DNA of 64,000 nt from Halopseudomonas salina (GCF_008641105.1 NZ_VTTI01000003.1:332981-396980), one strand, 5' to 3'; positions 10,067-18,349 are shown, counted from the first letter of the stretch. The notes: generated by a model from the letters alone, not told the origin. Program-made: numbers and translations.

Positions 10067-11284
10067 TTACTCTCGATACTGCAGGCCCATGGCCTGACGT
10101 ACTTCGACCAGGGTATCGCGGGCGGCCTCACGGGCGCGTTCAGTGCCCTCGTTGAGGATCATCCGCACCGCGTCGGGGTTCGACTCGAAATCAGCAGCTC
10201 GTTCCTGTATCGGAGCCAGTTCAGCCACGATCGCATCGATCACCGGTTTCTTGCAGTCCAGGCAACCTATACCCGCGCTACGGCAGCCTTCCTTGACCCA
10301 CTCATGTGTAGCGCTGTCGGTATATACCTGATGCAGCTGGAATACCGGACATTTGGTTGGCTCACCCGGATCCGTGCGCCGTACGCGGGCAGGGTCGGTC
10401 GGCATGCGCCGCACCTTGACATCGACCTCATCGCTGGTATCGCGCAGGGTGATGGTGTTGCCGTAGGACTTGGACATCTTCTGACCGTCCAGCCCCGGCA
10501 TCTTGGAATCGGGAGTCAGTAATGCCTGAGGCTCTGGCAGGATGACCTTGCCGCCGCCTTCCAGATAGCCGAATAATCGTTCCTTGTCACTCAGGGTGAT
10601 GTTCTGCTGCTCCTTGAGCAGCGCCCGGGCGGTCTCCAGGGCCTCGGCATCGCCCTGCTCCTGGTAAGCCTTGCGCAGCTTGCTGTAGAGCTTGGCCGTT
10701 TTCTTGCCCATCTTGTGCACGGCAGCGTCGGCTTTTTCCTCGAAACCCGGCTCACGGCCGTAGAGATGATTGAAGCGACGCGCCACTTCACGGGTGATTT
10801 CCACGTGAGCCACCTGGTCGGCACCCACAGGCACCAGACCGGCGCGATACATCAGGATATCGGCACTCTGCAGCAACGGATAGCCAAGGAAGCCGTAAGT
10901 AGCCAGGTCCATGTCCTTGAGTTTTTCCTGCTGGTCCTTGTAGGTCGGCACCCTCTCCAGCCAACTGACCGGTGTGACCATCGACAGCAACAGATGCAGC
11001 TCTGCGTGCTCGGGCACCTGGGACTGGATAAACAGCGTTGAAGAGCCACCACTGACGCCCGCAGCCAGCCAGTCTATCAACATGTCCCAGACGTTCTGTT
11101 CGATGTTTTCCGGAGTCTCGTAGTGAGTCGTCAGAGCGTGCCAGTCGGCAGCGAAGAAGAAGCACTCGTACTCATGCTGCAGACGGACCCAGTTTTTCAG
11201 TACGCCGTGGTAGTGACCCAGATGCAGGCGGCCCGTGGGGCGCATACCTGATAAAACCCGACGCTGTGAATCAACGGAACTCAA
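10067..11284 (-). CDS. trpS: Tryptophanyl-tRNA synthetase
   Basis: Class Ic aminoacyl-tRNA synthetase that charges tRNA(Trp). The HIGH-like motif is HLGHYHG near residue 22 and the KMSKS loop is KMSKSYGN. At 405 residues it exceeds the ~330-residue E. coli type because of an insertion of roughly 65 residues (lysine-rich, before the KMSKS loop), a form I associate with Pseudomonas TrpRS. No ATG fits the N-terminus; the start is a TTG at 11284 with GGAG six bases upstream. First gene of the trpS-scpA-scpB run. Confidence 0.95.
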   Translation of the reverse strand: MSSVDSQRRVLSGMRPTGRLHLGHYHGVLKNWVRLQHEYECFFFAADWHALTTHYETPENIEQNVWDMLIDWLAAGVSGGSSTLFIQSQVPEHAELHLLLSMVTPVSWLERVPTYKDQQEKLKDMDLATYGFLGYPLLQSADILMYRAGLVPVGADQVAHVEITREVARRFNHLYGREPGFEEKADAAVHKMGKKTAKLYSKLRKAYQEQGDAEALETARALLKEQQNITLSDKERLFGYLEGGGKVILPEPQALLTPDSKMPGLDGQKMSKSYGNTITLRDTSDEVDVKVRRMPTDPARVRRTDPGEPTKCPVFQLHQVYTDSATHEWVKEGCRSAGIGCLDCKKPVIDAIVAELAPIQERAADFESNPDAVRMILNEGTERAREAARDTLVEVRQAMGLQYRE

Positions 11285-11359
11285 TGAGGACTCCTGGAAT
11301 ATGTTTTGGTGGTTGATGTTATAGGGCAGCTGGCGATTATACGCATATCAGCCACAGAA

Positions 11360-11995
11360 TCATTGCTCTGGAGCCCCGCCGAAGGGTGCCGGATTTCCCA
11401 GCCCCACACGAAGCACCTCGGGTTCGCCCTCAAGCAGACTGACCACGGTGGTCGGCTCTATGTTGCAAGCCCCCCCATCTATGATCAGATCGAGCTGCTT
11501 GCCCAGCCGGTCACGGATCATTTCGGGATCCGTCAGCGGTAAATCATCACCAGGCAACATCAGGGTCACACTCATCATCGGCTCGCCCAGAGCCTCCAGC
11601 AGAGCCTGGGTAATGGCGTGATTGGGAATACGCAGACCGATAGTACGACGCTTGGGATGCAGAAGACGTCGCGGCACTTCGTTGGTGGCGTTCAGAATGA
11701 AGGTATAGGGGCCGGGCGTACAGGCCTTGAGAAGCCGGAAAGTCTGATTATCCACCTTGGCGTACACCCCTAGCTCGGATAGATCCCGGCAAATCAGGGT
11801 GAAGTTGTGCTTGTCGTCCAGCTGACGCAGCCGGCGAATCCGCTCCAGCGCATCCTTGTCGCCCAGATGACAGCCCAGTGCATAGGCAGAGTCTGTCGGG
11901 TAGGCAACGACACCGCCCTTGCGAATGATTTCCGCCGCCTGGCGAATCAGCCGCACCTGCGGGTTCTCGGGATGAATATGAAAATACTGGCTCAC
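11360..11995 (-). CDS. yciO: YciO-family (Sua5/YrdC fold) protein
   Basis: Member of the Sua5/YrdC/YciO superfamily, 211 residues, with the N-terminal nucleotide-binding pattern GGVVAYPTDSAYALGC and the central TPGPYTFIL block. Sua5/YrdC proteins make threonylcarbamoyl-AMP for the t6A tRNA modification; YciO paralogues have the same fold but their role is less certain. The start is a GTG at 11995 with AAGGGA seven bases upstream. It lies just downstream of rnm, the same pairing seen as yciV-yciO in enterobacteria. Confidence 0.9.
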   Translation of the reverse strand: MSQYFHIHPENPQVRLIRQAAEIIRKGGVVAYPTDSAYALGCHLGDKDALERIRRLRQLDDKHNFTLICRDLSELGVYAKVDNQTFRLLKACTPGPYTFILNATNEVPRRLLHPKRRTIGLRIPNHAITQALLEALGEPMMSVTLMLPGDDLPLTDPEMIRDRLGKQLDLIIDGGACNIEPTTVVSLLEGEPEVLRVGLGNPAPFGGAPEQ

Positions 11996-12026
11996 GCGAT
12001 GGTCCCTTGTCGTGGTTTTGCGCAGT

Positions 12027-12881
12027 TTAGCGAGAAAACAGCGGATCGTCCCATACCGGCGTGCATTGTGGCGGCAGTGACGTCATTTTGCCCAGGGCAG
12101 TCCAGGGTGATTCAGGAGTATGGAAGTCGCTACCACAGCTGGCGAGAAACCCGAACTCTTCGGAGAGTTTGCCCAGATAGGCCACTTGCTCGACCGCCTG
12201 CTGACCATTGACCACCTCGATCCCACGCCCGCCGGCCTGGGCGAAATCCGTCAGCGCCCGCCTGAGTCGCGAGCGGGTAAAACCGTAATGCCAGGGATGC
12301 GCCATCACTGCCATACCGCCTGCCGCTCGTATCTGGCTGACTGCTTCGGGTAGTTCCGGCCAGTGCTGCTTTATATCGCCCAATTTTCCCGCTCCCAGCC
12401 ACTTGCGAAACGCCTCCGCTCGATCGCGCACATGCCCAGCCTCAAGCATCCAGTCGGCGAAATGCGGCCGGGCCGGCGGGCTGTGCGGATCACCACCGGC
12501 TGCCACCTGCGCTGCCATGGCTCCTTCCAGCGCGCCCGGCATGCGCTTGGCGGCGAGCTTGCGCGCTATCTGCTCCGCCCGCAGCCAACGACCATTGCGA
12601 ACCTCTTCTATGGATGCCAATAGCGCCGGGGATTCTGGATCAAAGCCATAGCCGAGCACATGCAGGGTGTGCCCCTGCCACTGCGCCGACAGCTCCACAC
12701 CGCTGATCCAGTGCATTCCCAGTTCCCGCGCTGCCTGGGCCGCAACCGGCAAGCCGTCAAGACAGTCGTGGTCGGTCAAGGCTACCATCGATATACCGGC
12801 CGACGATGCTTCACGCATCAGCTCGAGAGGATCGAGCATCCCATCGGAGGCGGTGCTATGCATGTGGAGATCGGCAATCAA
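12027..12881 (-). CDS. rnm: RNase AM / 3',5'-nucleoside bisphosphate phosphatase (PHP domain)
   Basis: PHP-domain metallohydrolase of about 284 residues. Homologues (YciV/TrpH) hydrolyse 3',5'-nucleoside bisphosphates and trim RNA 5' ends. Metal ligands are visible as DLHMHSTASDG (residues 4-14), LTDHDCLDGL, MAHPWHYG and SCGSDFHTPE. The frame is open upstream to 13070 with ATG codons at 12929 and beyond, but a TTG at 12881 preceded by GGGAG at six bases gives exactly the family N-terminus, so I use it. Adjacent to yciO, consistent with the identification. It is divergent from yciI. Confidence 0.88.
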   Translation of the reverse strand: MIADLHMHSTASDGMLDPLELMREASSAGISMVALTDHDCLDGLPVAAQAARELGMHWISGVELSAQWQGHTLHVLGYGFDPESPALLASIEEVRNGRWLRAEQIARKLAAKRMPGALEGAMAAQVAAGGDPHSPPARPHFADWMLEAGHVRDRAEAFRKWLGAGKLGDIKQHWPELPEAVSQIRAAGGMAVMAHPWHYGFTRSRLRRALTDFAQAGGRGIEVVNGQQAVEQVAYLGKLSEEFGFLASCGSDFHTPESPWTALGKMTSLPPQCTPVWDDPLFSR

Positions 12882-13017
12882 TAGAGGCTCCCGGGTGGCT
12901 GAGAAGGGACAAATGCAGTGTATTTTCATTATTATGCAGGCCAAACGCTGACAACACCTAACCCGATGACATAAGTTACAGACCATGTCATCTACCGAAC
13001 CGGACCGAGGTTTATCC

Positions 13018-13320
13018 ATGTATTTTGCCATTATGGCTACTGACGTACCCGATTCACTATCAGCACGCATGAGTGCCCGTCCCGCCCACCTGGCCCGGCT
13101 TCAGGCCCTGCAGGATGCCGGCCGGCTGCTGGTCGCCGGGCCACATCCGGCGATTGAGTCCCTGGACCCCGGCCCGGCCGGCTTCACCGGCAGCCTGATC
13201 ATTGCCGAATTTGCGTCCGCCGAGGCCGCGCAGGCCTGGGCCGGAGAGGACCCCTATGTGGCAGCCGGGGTATATGCCGACGTGCTGATCAAACCCTTCA
13301 AACCTGTTATGCCCGCCTGA
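13018..13320 (+). CDS. yciI: YciI-like protein
   Basis: Small dimeric alpha/beta protein of 100 residues (YCII domain) with the family N-terminus [14 protein letters not shown] and the central [10 protein letters not shown] block containing the conserved His. Its enzymatic activity is not known; YciI is structurally related to muconolactone isomerase. The start at 13018 has GAGG eight bases upstream; the frame's earlier ATG at 12985 adds residues outside the family. Followed after 13 bases by the coiled-coil membrane protein gene and the cpx genes, so probably part of one transcript. Confidence 0.92.
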   Translation: MYFAIMATDVPDSLSARMSARPAHLARLQALQDAGRLLVAGPHPAIESLDPGPAGFTGSLIIAEFASAEAAQAWAGEDPYVAAGVYADVLIKPFKPVMPA

Positions 13321-13333
13321 ACCAGGAGCTTTC

Positions 13334-13747
13334 ATGACCCAGAATTTGCAAACCCTGATCCTGACCGCGTGCCTGGCACTGCCTGTTGTTGCTTGGGCCC
13401 AGGAATCCACCGCGCCAGGCGATGTCGATGCGGGCACAACAATGGCAAGCCAGGAAACCGACCTAGGCACGCTGCAGGCTGAGCTAGCCAATGTGGAAGC
13501 AGAGCGTCAGCGTCTGGCTCAGCGCCTGGCAGGCAGCGCAGACACACAGGAACTGGAGCGCCTTCGCGAGGCCAACCGCGAGCTGCAGAACCGACAAATC
13601 GAAAATGACATGCAGGCACGAGCCTCCCTGGAAAAACAACGCCAGCAATGGTTCATGATCGGCGGTGGTAGCGTGCTGGTGAGTTTGCTGGTCGGCTTCA
13701 TGTTGGCTCGCAGCAGCAAGCGCAAGCGTAACGAATGGATCAATTGA
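13334..13747 (+). CDS. Coiled-coil, single-pass envelope protein upstream of cpxR
   Basis: Uncharacterised 137-residue protein. Residues 1-22 form a Sec signal peptide (cut expected after AWA), residues 38-100 are a Gln/Glu/Arg/Leu-rich coiled coil, residues 107-124 are a membrane segment and the end is a basic cytoplasmic tail (SSKRKRNEW). The coiled coil plus C-terminal anchor resembles the second half of YgiM/TIGR04211 proteins, but the N-terminal SH3b domain of that family is absent. SD AGGAG precedes the ATG. The stop overlaps the cpxR start by 13 bases, so it is likely translationally coupled to the envelope stress regulator; a role in envelope sensing is inference. Confidence 0.85.
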   Translation: MTQNLQTLILTACLALPVVAWAQESTAPGDVDAGTTMASQETDLGTLQAELANVEAERQRLAQRLAGSADTQELERLREANRELQNRQIENDMQARASLEKQRQQWFMIGGGSVLVSLLVGFMLARSSKRKRNEWIN

Positions 13748-14424
13748 ACGAAAACAGGATTCTGATCATCGATGACGATCAGGAGCTCTGCGCGCTACTC
13801 TCAGACTGGCTGGACACCGAGGGGTTCAGCCTGAGCTGCGCCAATGACGGCACCAGTGGTCTCGAACAGGCCATTAACGGTAGCTTCAAAGTCATCATCC
13901 TTGACGTGATGTTGCCGGGCATGAACGGCCTGGATGTGCTGCGCAAGTTGCGTCAACAGTGCAATACGCCTTTACTCATGCTCAGCGCCCGCGGAGAGCC
14001 GGTCGACCGAATATTGGGTCTGGAGCTGGGGGCTGACGATTACCTTGCCAAGCCCTGCGACCCCCGGGAGTTGGTAGCTCGCCTGCGCGCCTTGCTGCGC
14101 CGCAGCCAGGCCGCCGTTACCGACAGTGTTGTGCAGGTCGGCGATATACGTATCGATACCGAAAGCCTCATGGCCTGGCGAGCAGAGGAGCCGTTGGCGC
14201 TGACCCAGAGTGAAGCGATGATCCTGCGCGCCCTGCTTGAACGGCCAGGCCAACTGGTGGACCGTCAGAGCCTGTCGCGTCAGGCGCTGGGGAAAAATCT
14301 TGGTCCCTATGACCGCAGCATGGATATGCACCTGAGTAACCTGCGGCGCAAACTCGGGCCACATGAGGATGGCCGACCGCGCATCCAGGTATTGCGTGGG
14401 CGCGGTTATCTTTACAGCAACTGA
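13735..14424 (+). CDS. cpxR: OmpR-family response regulator, CpxR type
   Basis: Cytosolic DNA-binding response regulator of 229 residues. The receiver domain has the acidic cluster DDD at residues 13-15, phosphoacceptor Asp57 in ILDVMLPG and the conserved Lys in LAKPCD; the winged-helix output domain ends with the usual RGRGYLY. Co-location with a Spy/CpxP-like gene and a CpxA-type kinase identifies it as the Cpx envelope-stress regulator. The ATG at 13735 lies inside the preceding gene and has a weak Shine-Dalgarno; a TTG at 13744 is a possible alternative. Confidence 0.92.
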   Translation: MDQLNENRILIIDDDQELCALLSDWLDTEGFSLSCANDGTSGLEQAINGSFKVIILDVMLPGMNGLDVLRKLRQQCNTPLLMLSARGEPVDRILGLELGADDYLAKPCDPRELVARLRALLRRSQAAVTDSVVQVGDIRIDTESLMAWRAEEPLALTQSEAMILRALLERPGQLVDRQSLSRQALGKNLGPYDRSMDMHLSNLRRKLGPHEDGRPRIQVLRGRGYLYSN

Positions 14425-14456
14425 TGAGTCCGAGCCGATCTTTACACAGCCTTTAC
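14411..14456 (-). promoter_or_regulatory. CpxR-box-like repeats upstream of spy
   Basis: On the minus strand the motif GTAAA occurs three times: 14456-14452, 14445-14441 and 14415-14411. The first two form GTAAA-N6-GTAAA, close to the known CpxR consensus GTAAA-N5-GTAAA; the third is 30 bases (about three turns) away. The tandem pair ends 84 bases before the spy start codon, and a TTGACG at 14473-14478 could be the -35 box. Autoregulation is inferred. Confidence 0.5.
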
Positions 14457-14540
14457 CCAGTCCATGCTCCGCTTGACGCGACATCGCGCAGACTGTGTTT
14501 CATGGCCTGAACCCGGGCCACCACGAACAGGAGCTACCCC

Positions 14541-14894
14541 ATGAAACACACTCTTATCGTTTGCGTGCTGGTAATGGCCACGAGTTTTTCTGCTGCCGGT
14601 TTCGCCGGGCAACACAAAGATGGCAAGGGCATGCATGAGCGTCATATGGAACGTATGGCCGCGGAGCTGGACCTGACTGCAGAGCAACAGGACCAGATCG
14701 GCAACATCAACAGCAAGTACGCCAAACAGTACCGTGAACTGAGCCAGTCCCATCGCAAGGAAATCCAGAGCTTACTGAACAAGGAACAACAGGAAAAAAT
14801 GAAGGCGCTGCGTGACGAGCGCCGAGACAAGATGGCCGACTACCACAGTCGACAGAATGACAAGCGTGGCATGAACCCCGACAGCGACAACTGA
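14541..14894 (+). CDS. Spy/CpxP-family periplasmic protein
   Basis: 117-residue periplasmic protein with a signal peptide ending near residue 22 (GFAG). The mature part is almost all charged helix and carries two LTxxQ-type repeats: LDLTAEQQDQI (about 44-54) and LLNKEQQEKM (about 79-88), the hallmark of the Spy/CpxP/ZraP family. Such proteins are ATP-independent chaperones or sensors that bind the periplasmic part of the Cpx kinase and are released on envelope stress. It sits between cpxR and cpxS with a CpxR-box-like site upstream. C-terminal residues are Asp/Asn-rich and disordered. Confidence 0.9.
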   Translation: MKHTLIVCVLVMATSFSAAGFAGQHKDGKGMHERHMERMAAELDLTAEQQDQIGNINSKYAKQYRELSQSHRKEIQSLLNKEQQEKMKALRDERRDKMADYHSRQNDKRGMNPDSDN

Positions 14895-14898
14895 TTCC

Positions 14899-16245
14899 GT
14901 GCGCCTGTTCTGGAAAGTCTTTGCCGTCCTCTGGATCGCCACTTTACTGGTGGGCGGATCGGGCTTTCTGGTCAGTCGGGCTCTGCAACAGGACTGGCTC
15001 CTGTTGCAGTTTCATCCGCAGCTCAAGGACTTTGCCCAAGAGTTGACTGACCTGTACGAAAACCAGGGCCCGGCCCAGGCACAGGACTGGCTGGCAGTAC
15101 AACGCGAAGCCAACCGCTTACGGGCTCAACTCTACAGCGATGCCGGTCAGCCCTTGCTCGCCGGCACCCTGCCCCAGCTACCCCGTTTTGCCCAGCCACC
15201 AGCCGCTGAAAAACGCTCGCGAAGCACCCGTCACGGTCGCATGTTCCAGCTTGCTTGGAGCTCAGCGCAGGCGGATTATCACCTGAGCCTGTTTGTACCG
15301 GCACCGGAGCTCTTCCGTTGGCAACGCACACCCCTGGCCTTGCTTGCCAATATTGCCTTGGCCATGTTTCTCCTGGCGATTGTCAGTTTGTTGCTCAGCC
15401 GCTATCTGACCTCTCCACTTCGCCAGCTGGGTCTGGCCGCCCAATCCCTGGCCCAGGGGCGATTCGAGTCGGACCAACTTAACCGCATCGGCCGTCGACG
15501 TGACGAGATAGGTGATCTGTCCAGACATTTCAACCAGATGGGCGAGCGAGTGCAAAGCCTGCTCGACAGTCAGCGCCAGCTGATGCGCGACATTTCCCAC
15601 GAGCTCCGCTCACCGCTCGCACGGCTAAGAGTGGGGCTTGCACTGGGCAACAGAAAAGTCCTGCAGGAGAATGACCCCCTCTGGCTGCGTCTGGATCGCG
15701 AATGCAGCCGCCTGGACGCATTGATCGAAGACATACTGACCCTTAGCCGCCTGGACAGCCAGGACCAGCCCGCCGAGCCATTCCCGCTGGACCCCCTAGT
15801 ATCTGCATGTGCGGAAGACACCCGGTTTGTCGCCGAAGATCAGAAAATCGAGCTGCGCGGAGCGACAAACTGCCAACTGCTAGGCTGGCCTGATCAACTG
15901 GGCAGTGCGGTAGACAATCTGCTGCGTAATGCCCTGCGTTTTTCTGCTCCTCTGGGCCTGATCCGCATCACGCTGCAAAGCAAATCCGGCTCAATGGCGT
16001 CATCACAATGTCAGATCACCATTGAAGACGATGGCCCAGGTGTCGAGGAATCCTGGCTCTCACGACTGGGCGAACCCTTCCTGCGACTACCCGGACAGAC
16101 CAGTAACAGTGGTCATGGCCTGGGGCTCGCTATCGCCAGACGGGCGATCAGCATGCATGGAGGCAAGCTAACATTTTCTCGCAGCGAATTGGGCGGGCTG
16201 AAGGCAACCATCGATCTGCCTGCTCAGCCGGGCGGCCAGCTCTGA
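14899..16245 (+). CDS. cpxS: Sensor histidine kinase, CpxA/CpxS type
   Basis: Inner-membrane sensor kinase of 448 residues. TM1 covers about residues 7-27, a ~115-residue periplasmic domain follows, then TM2 at about 145-168, a HAMP linker, the HisKA domain with phospho-acceptor His234 in ISHELRSPLARLR, and the ATPase domain with N-box (NLLRNALRFS), EDDGPGV and GHGLGLAIARR. It is the probable partner of cpxR. The start is a GTG four bases after the spy stop, with no strong Shine-Dalgarno, suggesting coupling. The product is cpxA in E. coli naming; Pseudomonas literature uses cpxS. Confidence 0.9.
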   Translation: MRLFWKVFAVLWIATLLVGGSGFLVSRALQQDWLLLQFHPQLKDFAQELTDLYENQGPAQAQDWLAVQREANRLRAQLYSDAGQPLLAGTLPQLPRFAQPPAAEKRSRSTRHGRMFQLAWSSAQADYHLSLFVPAPELFRWQRTPLALLANIALAMFLLAIVSLLLSRYLTSPLRQLGLAAQSLAQGRFESDQLNRIGRRRDEIGDLSRHFNQMGERVQSLLDSQRQLMRDISHELRSPLARLRVGLALGNRKVLQENDPLWLRLDRECSRLDALIEDILTLSRLDSQDQPAEPFPLDPLVSACAEDTRFVAEDQKIELRGATNCQLLGWPDQLGSAVDNLLRNALRFSAPLGLIRITLQSKSGSMASSQCQITIEDDGPGVEESWLSRLGEPFLRLPGQTSNSGHGLGLAIARRAISMHGGKLTFSRSELGGLKATIDLPAQPGGQL

Positions 16246-16787
16246 AAGTAGTCCGACACCTCGAGACGGGGCAGGCTCTTGACCGGGCCTACAGAATGAC
16301 CAACATACAGATAGGCCACAATATGTTCATTTTCGGCCAGCCCCAGCCCGCTGCGAACAACCGGATGCGAAGCCATGGACCCGGTACGCCATACGGCCCC
16401 CAGACCCAGCGCATGCGCTGCAATCAACATGTTACCCACTGCCACGGCACAGGACATATCCTGCTCCTGCCTGGGCACCTTGGGATGCTCCCGATGCGCA
16501 GCGACTGCCACGATCAAAAGGGGCGCCCTTTCAGGCTTGCGACGCATGCGCTCCAGAGCAACTGCATCCAGACCCGGTGAATCAGCGAGCGCTGCCTTGG
16601 CAAACAGATCGCCAAGGCGCTGCTGCCCCGCGCCTTCGATTACCAGGAACCGCCAGGGACGCAACCATGCGTGATCAGGCGCTCGCAGTGCCGCTCGATA
16701 CAACACCTCTCGCTGCTCCGGGGTAGGCGCAGGGCCCTCCAGGCGCGTTACTGACACACGTTCGTGCAGGGCAGTCAGGGCATCCAT
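16224..16787 (-). CDS. Nitroreductase family protein (YdjA-like)
   Basis: FMN-dependent oxidoreductase of 187 residues from the small nitroreductase branch typified by YdjA. Visible family elements are an N-terminal RxSVTRL motif, APDHAWLRPWRF near residue 35, and the conserved GNMLIAAHALGLGAVWRTG segment that shapes the flavin site. The natural substrate is not known. The ATG at 16787 shares one base with the stop of the upstream AraC-type regulator (TGATG), so the two are translationally coupled. Its 3' end overlaps the end of cpxS by 22 bases, tail to tail. Confidence 0.9.
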   Translation of the reverse strand: MDALTALHERVSVTRLEGPAPTPEQREVLYRAALRAPDHAWLRPWRFLVIEGAGQQRLGDLFAKAALADSPGLDAVALERMRRKPERAPLLIVAVAAHREHPKVPRQEQDMSCAVAVGNMLIAAHALGLGAVWRTGSMASHPVVRSGLGLAENEHIVAYLYVGHSVGPVKSLPRLEVSDYFQSWPPG

Positions 16788-17839
16788 CAATCAGGGTCTC
16801 CTGTATCATTCAGGTTGGGCATTTTACTCTCCAGATGCTGCTCACGATATTGGCCCGGAGGCATCCCGAACCAGCGTTTGAAGGCCCGAAAAAAATTGCT
16901 TGGATCAGCAAAGCCCAGCAGATAGGCCACCTCCAACAGGGTCAAACGGCGTTGGCGTAACAGCTGCATCGCCAGCTCGCGGCGGGTTTCGTCCATCAGG
17001 TGCTGAAAACTGGTGTTCTCTTCCTGCAACCGACGCTGCAGCGTGCGTGTGCTCATGCTCAGGGCGCTGGCCACGCTCTGTCGCTTGGGCTCACCCTGAG
17101 GTAGCAGCCGGCAGAGTACCTGCCGCGCCTGATGGGTGACCCTGGTCTGCTCGAAGCGGGCCAGGTAATCACCGGCAAACTGATCATGCATCTGTGCCAG
17201 TGTCGTATTTCCTGATGCCAGTTTCGCATCCATCACCTCCCGCGCGAAACTCATGCTGTAAATGCTCGCACCGAAAACCAGTGGGCATTGAAATAACGCT
17301 TCATAGGAACTGATGTCAGCGGGCTGCGGGTAGGCCAAGCTAACCTGCAGGGGCACTATTTGTTCACCCGTCATCCAGCGAAAGAAAGCGATCATATAAG
17401 CCATGGCTGCATCGTGGCTCTGGCGCGGAGCCGGCACCGTATCGCCATGAATATGCAGCTCCATGGTGTAGCTGTCAGGGCTTTGCAGGAGGGACATATC
17501 GGAGGCTTCGCCAATAATGCGCTGGTAGCGCACCAGCCGCGCAAGCCCCTCACGCAGGTTGGTACTGGATAACAGCGCAAAACCGACCACATTGAAATGC
17601 GCCGGACGAATCACACGGGCCATATTCAGACCTATGGCCGGATTATTCGAGAGCTGCACGGCCAGCTCCCATAGCCGGGTCATCTGATCCTGGGGAATGC
17701 GTGCATCCGGATCGGCCAACAACTCATGATTCATACCCAGCGTTGCAAAAAGATCTTTGCCGACCAGACCCTCGAGTTCAAGCGCCTGCACAATTGCCAG
17801 CGCCCAGTTTGAGGAAGTAGTGCGTTCAAGCTGGGTCAT
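16787..17839 (-). CDS. AraC-family transcriptional regulator with Arabinose_bd-type sensor domain
   Basis: 350-residue regulator. Residues ~20-210 form the ligand-binding domain of the family that includes OruR and ArgR-like activators in pseudomonads; residues ~235-335 hold two helix-turn-helix motifs (SVASALSMSTRTLQRRL and LLEVAYLLGFADPSNFFRAF). It probably activates nearby genes, either the coupled nitroreductase or the divergent mpo1 homologue, whose shared upstream region contains a long palindrome. The inducer is unknown. ATG at 17839. Confidence 0.92.
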   Translation of the reverse strand: MTQLERTTSSNWALAIVQALELEGLVGKDLFATLGMNHELLADPDARIPQDQMTRLWELAVQLSNNPAIGLNMARVIRPAHFNVVGFALLSSTNLREGLARLVRYQRIIGEASDMSLLQSPDSYTMELHIHGDTVPAPRQSHDAAMAYMIAFFRWMTGEQIVPLQVSLAYPQPADISSYEALFQCPLVFGASIYSMSFAREVMDAKLASGNTTLAQMHDQFAGDYLARFEQTRVTHQARQVLCRLLPQGEPKRQSVASALSMSTRTLQRRLQEENTSFQHLMDETRRELAMQLLRQRRLTLLEVAYLLGFADPSNFFRAFKRWFGMPPGQYREQHLESKMPNLNDTGDPD

Positions 17840-17917
17840 GATGGTCTCGCATGTTGCAATAGGGCTCCTGGTGTCAACACAGCTCGGCTTCGCCGGCAGT
17901 CATCGCAAAAAAGCGAA

Positions 17918-17939
17918 CAAGCCCATAAACATGGGTTTG
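17918..17939. repeat. Short dyad in the araC-type/mpo1 intergenic region
   Basis: Arms CAAGCCCAT and ATGGGTTTG (8 of 9 pairing) with a four-base loop. Just downstream lies the palindrome GCACGTGC. Function unknown; it could be a regulator half-site or a small hairpin. Confidence 0.4.
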
Positions 17940-17951
17940 GCACGTGCAGTC

Positions 17952-17997
17952 ATAGGGTGACCTCTGCTGGCTGTTCTATAGTCAGAGGATACCCTAT
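17952..17997. promoter_or_regulatory. 46-bp interrupted palindrome over the mpo1 promoter
   Basis: Arms 17952-17966 and 17983-17997 match at 13 of 15 positions (ATAGGGT..CCTCTG against CAGAGG..ACCCTAT) with a 16-base spacer. The spacer ends with TATAGT (17977-17982), a plausible -10 box, so the arms flank it; arm centres are 31 bases apart, three helical turns. Likely operator pair; identity of the binding protein is unknown. Confidence 0.55.
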
Positions 17998-18013
17998 TCA
18001 CCGGAGAAGCAGC

Positions 18014-18349
18014 ATGGCACAGACTGATTCAGCCAACCCGGCAGCCGATAAGGAATTTCATTCCTTTGCCGAGTTCTATCCGTTCTATCTTAGCGAACAT
18101 GCCAACGACACCAGCCGCAGGCTGCACTATATCGGCAGCCTGTTGGTCCTTGGTGTGCTGGCATGGACGATACTGACCCAGAATTGGCTGCTGCTTATCG
18201 TGCTGCCTATCGCCGGTTACGGCTTTGCCTGGGTTGGCCACTTTTTCTTTGAGAAGAACCGACCTGCCACCTTCAAGTATCCCCTGTACAGCTTCATGGG
18301 CGACTGGGTCATGCTTCGCGACGCCCTTACCGGCCGCATTCGCTTCTGA
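18014..18349 (+). CDS. Mpo1-like (DUF962) membrane oxygenase
   Basis: 111-residue integral membrane protein of the DUF962/Mpo1 family. Yeast Mpo1 is an Fe(II)-dependent dioxygenase that shortens 2-hydroxy fatty acids by alpha-oxidation. Conserved histidine motifs are visible: FYLSEHAN, RRLHYIGS and WVGHFFFEKNRPATF, and two hydrophobic spans cover about residues 40-75. The start at 18014 follows GGAG by eight bases; the open frame upstream covers the promoter palindrome and is not used. The bacterial substrate is not established. Confidence 0.88.
   Translation: MAQTDSANPAADKEFHSFAEFYPFYLSEHANDTSRRLHYIGSLLVLGVLAWTILTQNWLLLIVLPIAGYGFAWVGHFFFEKNRPATFKYPLYSFMGDWVMLRDALTGRIRF

Noticed and set aside
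13334..13747. Truncated YgiM pseudogene
   Set aside because: It has a complete signal peptide, coiled coil and anchor with a good ribosome site, so it looks like an intact short protein.
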